NCBI GenBank assembly: GCA_963675935.2
Contig: CAXXPV010000003.1
Span: 1-64,000 of the forward strand
DNA: 64,000 bases
From: G963675935 sp963675935
Lineage (GTDB): Bacteria > Planctomycetota > Planctomycetia > Pirellulales > Thermoguttaceae
Direction of reading: 5' to 3'
Part shown: in pieces, positions 61,699 to 64,000 of the stretch
Position numbering within the stretch: position 1 is the first letter of the stretch
Layout of the letters: each line of letters starts with the position of its first letter
Made by a program: the position numbers and the translations under genes
The notes under the pieces: model-generated
Told to the model about the DNA's origin: nothing
The model's input: the letters and a program-made list of their open reading frames with translations, nothing else
Databases searched by the model: none

Positions 61699-62313
61699 GT
61701 GCCAGAAGTCGCTCAACAGCCCGATTCCGATTCGCCTCCCATCGACCTGAAAGACCCGGTCATGGCCGCCCTGCTGGCGTGGCTCGTGCCAGGGTTGGGC
61801 CATTGGTATCAGGGACGCAGGGCCAAAGCCGTGTTGTTCTTCGTCTGCATCATGGGCCTGTTCGTCTTCGGCCTGTGGCTTGGCGGGAGCCATCGTAGCT
61901 GCATCAATTTCGATGGCAGCCCTCGCGACGGTAAGCTCGGCTTCGGCCGGGCGGTGTATTTTTCGTGGCGCGCGGACGACCGCCGCCTGCCCTACCTGTG
62001 CCAAATCGGTGTCGGGCTGGCCGCCTTGCCGGCGCTGGTCCAGGCCAATCAGATGAACAACCATCGAGCGGTGTTTTGCGGCGGGTTCATGGCGCCGCCT
62101 CGTCCGGTCAACTTGCAGAAGACCGACCCGAACTACGACCAGCCCACCGCTCATGAATTGAACAAATTGCTGGCTCGCTACTTCGAGTTGGCCGGCGTTT
62201 TCACGATGGTGGCCGGTCTGTTGAACGTGTTGGCCATTTATGACGCCTGGGCCGGTCCCGTCGTCGTGCAGCCCGCTGTCGAGAAAAAGGAAGAAGAAAC
62301 CGAATCCAAATAA
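61699..62313 (+). CDS. DUF6677-type planctomycete membrane protein
   Basis: A protein of about 204 residues. The GTG at 61699 with GGGAG just upstream starts close to the conserved region; an in-frame ATG at 61633 would add 22 poorly conserved residues. PIDLKDPVMAALLAWLVPGL followed by GHWYQGRRAKAVLFFVCIMG is a TM2-like opening, and ELNKLLARYFELAGVFTMVA with GLLNVLAIYDAWAGP is the characteristic end. About four helices are predicted. The family is restricted to Planctomycetota as far as I know, and its function is unknown. Confidence 0.8.
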   Translation: MPEVAQQPDSDSPPIDLKDPVMAALLAWLVPGLGHWYQGRRAKAVLFFVCIMGLFVFGLWLGGSHRSCINFDGSPRDGKLGFGRAVYFSWRADDRRLPYLCQIGVGLAALPALVQANQMNNHRAVFCGGFMAPPRPVNLQKTDPNYDQPTAHELNKLLARYFELAGVFTMVAGLLNVLAIYDAWAGPVVVQPAVEKKEEETESK

Positions 62314-62317
62314 ATTT

Positions 62318-62505
62318 GTTTAGCTGCCGCCGGCACGGCGGCTTCCGTTGAGACGAGGGCCGTCGTGCCGACGGCCGCTAAACGATTACCCTCGTTCCCA
62401 CGCTCCGCGTGGGAACGCACCGGCCGCGACGCTCCGCGTCGCCCGAACCGACGCAGAGCGTCGAAAAAATGGGGTTCCCACGCGGAGCGTGGGAACCAGA
62501 ACGTC
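62318..62505. repeat. Two palindromic repeats (GTTTAGCTGCCGCCGGC and GTTCCCACGCTCCGCG types)
   Basis: GTTTAGCTGCCGCCGGCACG pairs with CGTGCCGACGGCCGCTAAAC (62318-62383). The second, 62391-62505, has outer arms TCGTTCCCACGCTCCGCGTG and CACGCGGAGCGTGGGAACC and inner GACGCTCCGCGTC. They lie between two membrane protein genes. Confidence 0.88.
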
Positions 62506-62527
62506 ATTCCGTTCTACAAACTACGCC

Positions 62528-62746
62528 ATGTTCAATATACTTTTTGCCGACCGATCCAACTTCTGGAACATCGATCTCTGGTACGCGATCCCTTTGATCG
62601 TCGCCATCAGTCTGGTGTATGCCGCCACGCGGCACGAGCGAATGCAACCGATTATGATTCACGCGGGCCGCGTCGCGGTGTGGATCGTCGGATTCATGGC
62701 GGTCGTCTTCGCCGTCATTCAGTTCGTCTCGTGGCGAGTCAGTTAG
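62528..62746 (+). CDS. Small two-helix membrane protein
   Basis: A 72-residue frame from ATG 62528; the longer upstream reading passes through repeats and is rejected. Two hydrophobic helices, WYAIPLIVAISLVYAATRHE and VAVWIVGFMAVVFAVIQFVS, with RMQPIMIHAGR between. I do not know its function, but the pattern FADRSNFWNIDLWYAIPL looks conserved rather than random. It converges on rsmG, 18 bp away. Confidence 0.6.
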   Translation: MFNILFADRSNFWNIDLWYAIPLIVAISLVYAATRHERMQPIMIHAGRVAVWIVGFMAVVFAVIQFVSWRVS

Positions 62747-62764
62747 CCGCTTGCGGTTTCGCAC

Positions 62765-63427
62765 TCATCTTTCCATTTTCGGCTCGATTTGCAGCAACAC
62801 GCTCTCCGAGTCGGCGCCCGGCATCGGATACGACTCCAGTTTTCGCAGCGCGAGGTCGTGCATCAATCCGAAATGTCGGGCCTCACCGCGTTCATCGACC
62901 CACGACGGCCCCTTCAAGACCAGCAGCCGATCGAAAGAGCCCCAGTGCGGCCGAAACCATTCCAGCAGCTTCTTCAGCCGCGCCACGGCCCGAACCACCA
63001 GCGTGTTGTAGCGCTCTTGGGTCAAGATGTCCTCGACCCTGGCGTTTAGCACGGGCGTCGAGAGGCCCAGCCGCTCGACGATGTCGGCCACGGCCCGCGC
63101 CTTCTTCGTCACCGATTCCGAGAGCGATATTTTGAGGTCGTCGCGTAGGATGGCCAGAACGACGCCCGGCACACCCCCGCCGGTGCCCACGTCGAGAACC
63201 GATTCGCCCGGCTTCAAGAACCGGGAAAACACCATGCTGTCAACCAAGTCGCGGCCGACGAATTTTTCATAATCGTCGTGCCGCGTCAGATTGATTTTGG
63301 CGTTCCAATCCCAAAGCAGATGGCAGTATTGATCGAGCCGGGCGACCTGCGTCTCGGGCAGTGCGATGGAATGCCGAGCCAACGCCGCGGCGAGAGTGTC
63401 ATCGGGGGGATTCACGGGAAACACCAT
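62765..63427 (-). CDS. rsmG: 16S rRNA (guanine-527-N7)-methyltransferase
   Basis: A 220-residue RsmG/GidB. The SAM-binding motif I is SVLDVGTGGGVPGVVLAI; the N-terminal NAKINLTRHDDYEKFVGRDL followed by VDSMVF and the later RYNTLVVRAVARLKKLLEWF are also family-typical. It methylates G527 of 16S rRNA, in the 530 loop of the small subunit; loss causes low-level streptomycin resistance in other bacteria. The usual gidA/parA neighbours are absent here. The start at 63425-63427 is followed upstream by a divergent gene. Confidence 0.94.
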   Translation of the reverse strand: MVFPVNPPDDTLAAALARHSIALPETQVARLDQYCHLLWDWNAKINLTRHDDYEKFVGRDLVDSMVFSRFLKPGESVLDVGTGGGVPGVVLAILRDDLKISLSESVTKKARAVADIVERLGLSTPVLNARVEDILTQERYNTLVVRAVARLKKLLEWFRPHWGSFDRLLVLKGPSWVDERGEARHFGLMHDLALRKLESYPMPGADSESVLLQIEPKMER

Positions 63428-63510
63428 TGGGGGCTAGAATATGCGTGTAGACCATTGATTGTAGACCGCCGCCCGACAATCCACAATCCGCCCCGGGGAG
63501 TGCCCGCTTC

Positions 63511-64000
63511 ATGCCGTTGGATCGAGAAGAATACATCGAACAGGCCTACTTCTTTCGGACGCTCCGCGAACGAATGCAGCAGAACATGGCGACGCAAGAC
63601 CTGCTTGATGCGGTTCGACAGGAAGTTCTGACGACAACGATGCTGCCGTTCGCCATCGACTTCATGGCCGGCGAGCTTCGTCTGACCGGCGGCTTCGCGA
63701 CGGCGATGACCCGGCTGCCGCACTATTTCACCCCGTTTCAGAGCTATGTGGTCGCCGAGGCCGAAAAGGCCGAGGGCCGGTTCGATTTCCGCGTTGCCCT
63801 GGAGATTCTCGAACGCGAGGTCGAGTATCACGCGAAAGGGGCTTCGCCGCAGGGCATTTTCCTCTACCAGTTCGAGGCCCTGTGCCGCAATCGCTTGGGC
63901 TACGACCGCGGGCTGGACGCCATCGCCGGCGACCCGATCTACGATGAAGCGTGGCGCGAGTGGATTCACATCGTCCGCCGCCAGATCGGATTGGTCGATT
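63511..64000 (+). CDS. Conserved hypothetical protein (3' truncated)
   Basis: An open frame from ATG 63511 to the end of the window (163 codons, no stop). It begins MPLDREEYIEQAYFFRTLRE, then RMQQNMATQDLLDAVRQEVL and LPHYFTPFQSYVVAEAEKAE. It is soluble, helical and acidic, without a signal peptide. The wording resembles a planctomycete-conserved protein of unknown function, and codon use is like the surrounding genes. Function cannot be stated. Confidence 0.75.
   Translation, partial: MPLDREEYIEQAYFFRTLRERMQQNMATQDLLDAVRQEVLTTTMLPFAIDFMAGELRLTGGFATAMTRLPHYFTPFQSYVVAEAEKAEGRFDFRVALEILEREVEYHAKGASPQGIFLYQFEALCRNRLGYDRGLDAIAGDPIYDEAWREWIHIVRRQIGLVD

Overview
The window looks like a chromosomal segment of a high-GC planctomycete, probably Pirellulales-like. 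This rests on gene families rather than a phylogenetic marker. The families are a DUF1559 protein with a type IV prepilin N-terminus, an ECF sigma factor next to a FecR-domain protein, a PEP-CTERM protein, very large carboxypeptidase-regulatory/WD40/LRR proteins behind a BlaI/BlaR1 pair, and a DUF6677-type membrane protein. No rRNA, tRNA or CRISPR array was found.

Layout. 1-1624: a toxin-antitoxin-chaperone (TAC) operon whose toxin is cut by the window edge; the antitoxin is MqsA-like with a long C-terminal extension, and the chaperone is SecB-like. 1806-6330: an ISKra4-type element whose transposase is split by an IS66-family element (2711-5481); target-site duplications of both insertions are visible. 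6428-10943: a TPR lipoprotein, asparagine synthase, a Phd/PIN toxin-antitoxin pair and a short glycosyltransferase. 11070-19835: an XRE regulator, then a co-directional block of ECF sigma factor, FecR protein, PEP-CTERM protein, DUF1559 protein, lipoprotein and GH95-like glycosidase, which looks like a sugar-degradation or surface programme. 19851-22702: an iron/cobalamin-type ABC importer on the minus strand. 22892-28776: an OPT transporter, an exported oligoendopeptidase F, a DegP-like PDZ protease and a small membrane protein. 29336-32897: a membrane protein with a winged-helix regulator, an unknown membrane protein, and a B12-binding radical SAM protein.

33060-48954 is the most striking part. 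Three evenly spaced palindromes overlap a promoter upstream of blaI. A single 4281-residue protein follows, carrying a BlaR1-type M56 protease at the N-terminus, then WD40 repeats, many carboxypeptidase-regulatory domains, a thioredoxin-like segment, TPR-like helices and about twelve leucine-rich repeats. A secreted regulatory-domain/WD40 protein comes next. This is a BlaR1-style signalling cassette with the penicillin sensor replaced by a giant putative periplasmic array.

49189-64000: an MscS-related channel, an ApaLI-like restriction-modification pair that reads into a broken aldo/keto reductase, a uroporphyrinogen-decarboxylase-like protein, an NSS transporter with its MetS small subunit, a CstA-type transporter, mtnA, an M50 protease, DUF6677, a small membrane protein, rsmG and a partial unknown gene.

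At least eight families of short palindromic repeats are scattered between the genes. Several copies lie inside reading frames (asnB, the FecR gene, the radical SAM gene) or supply stop codons (metS, the aldo/keto reductase remnant).
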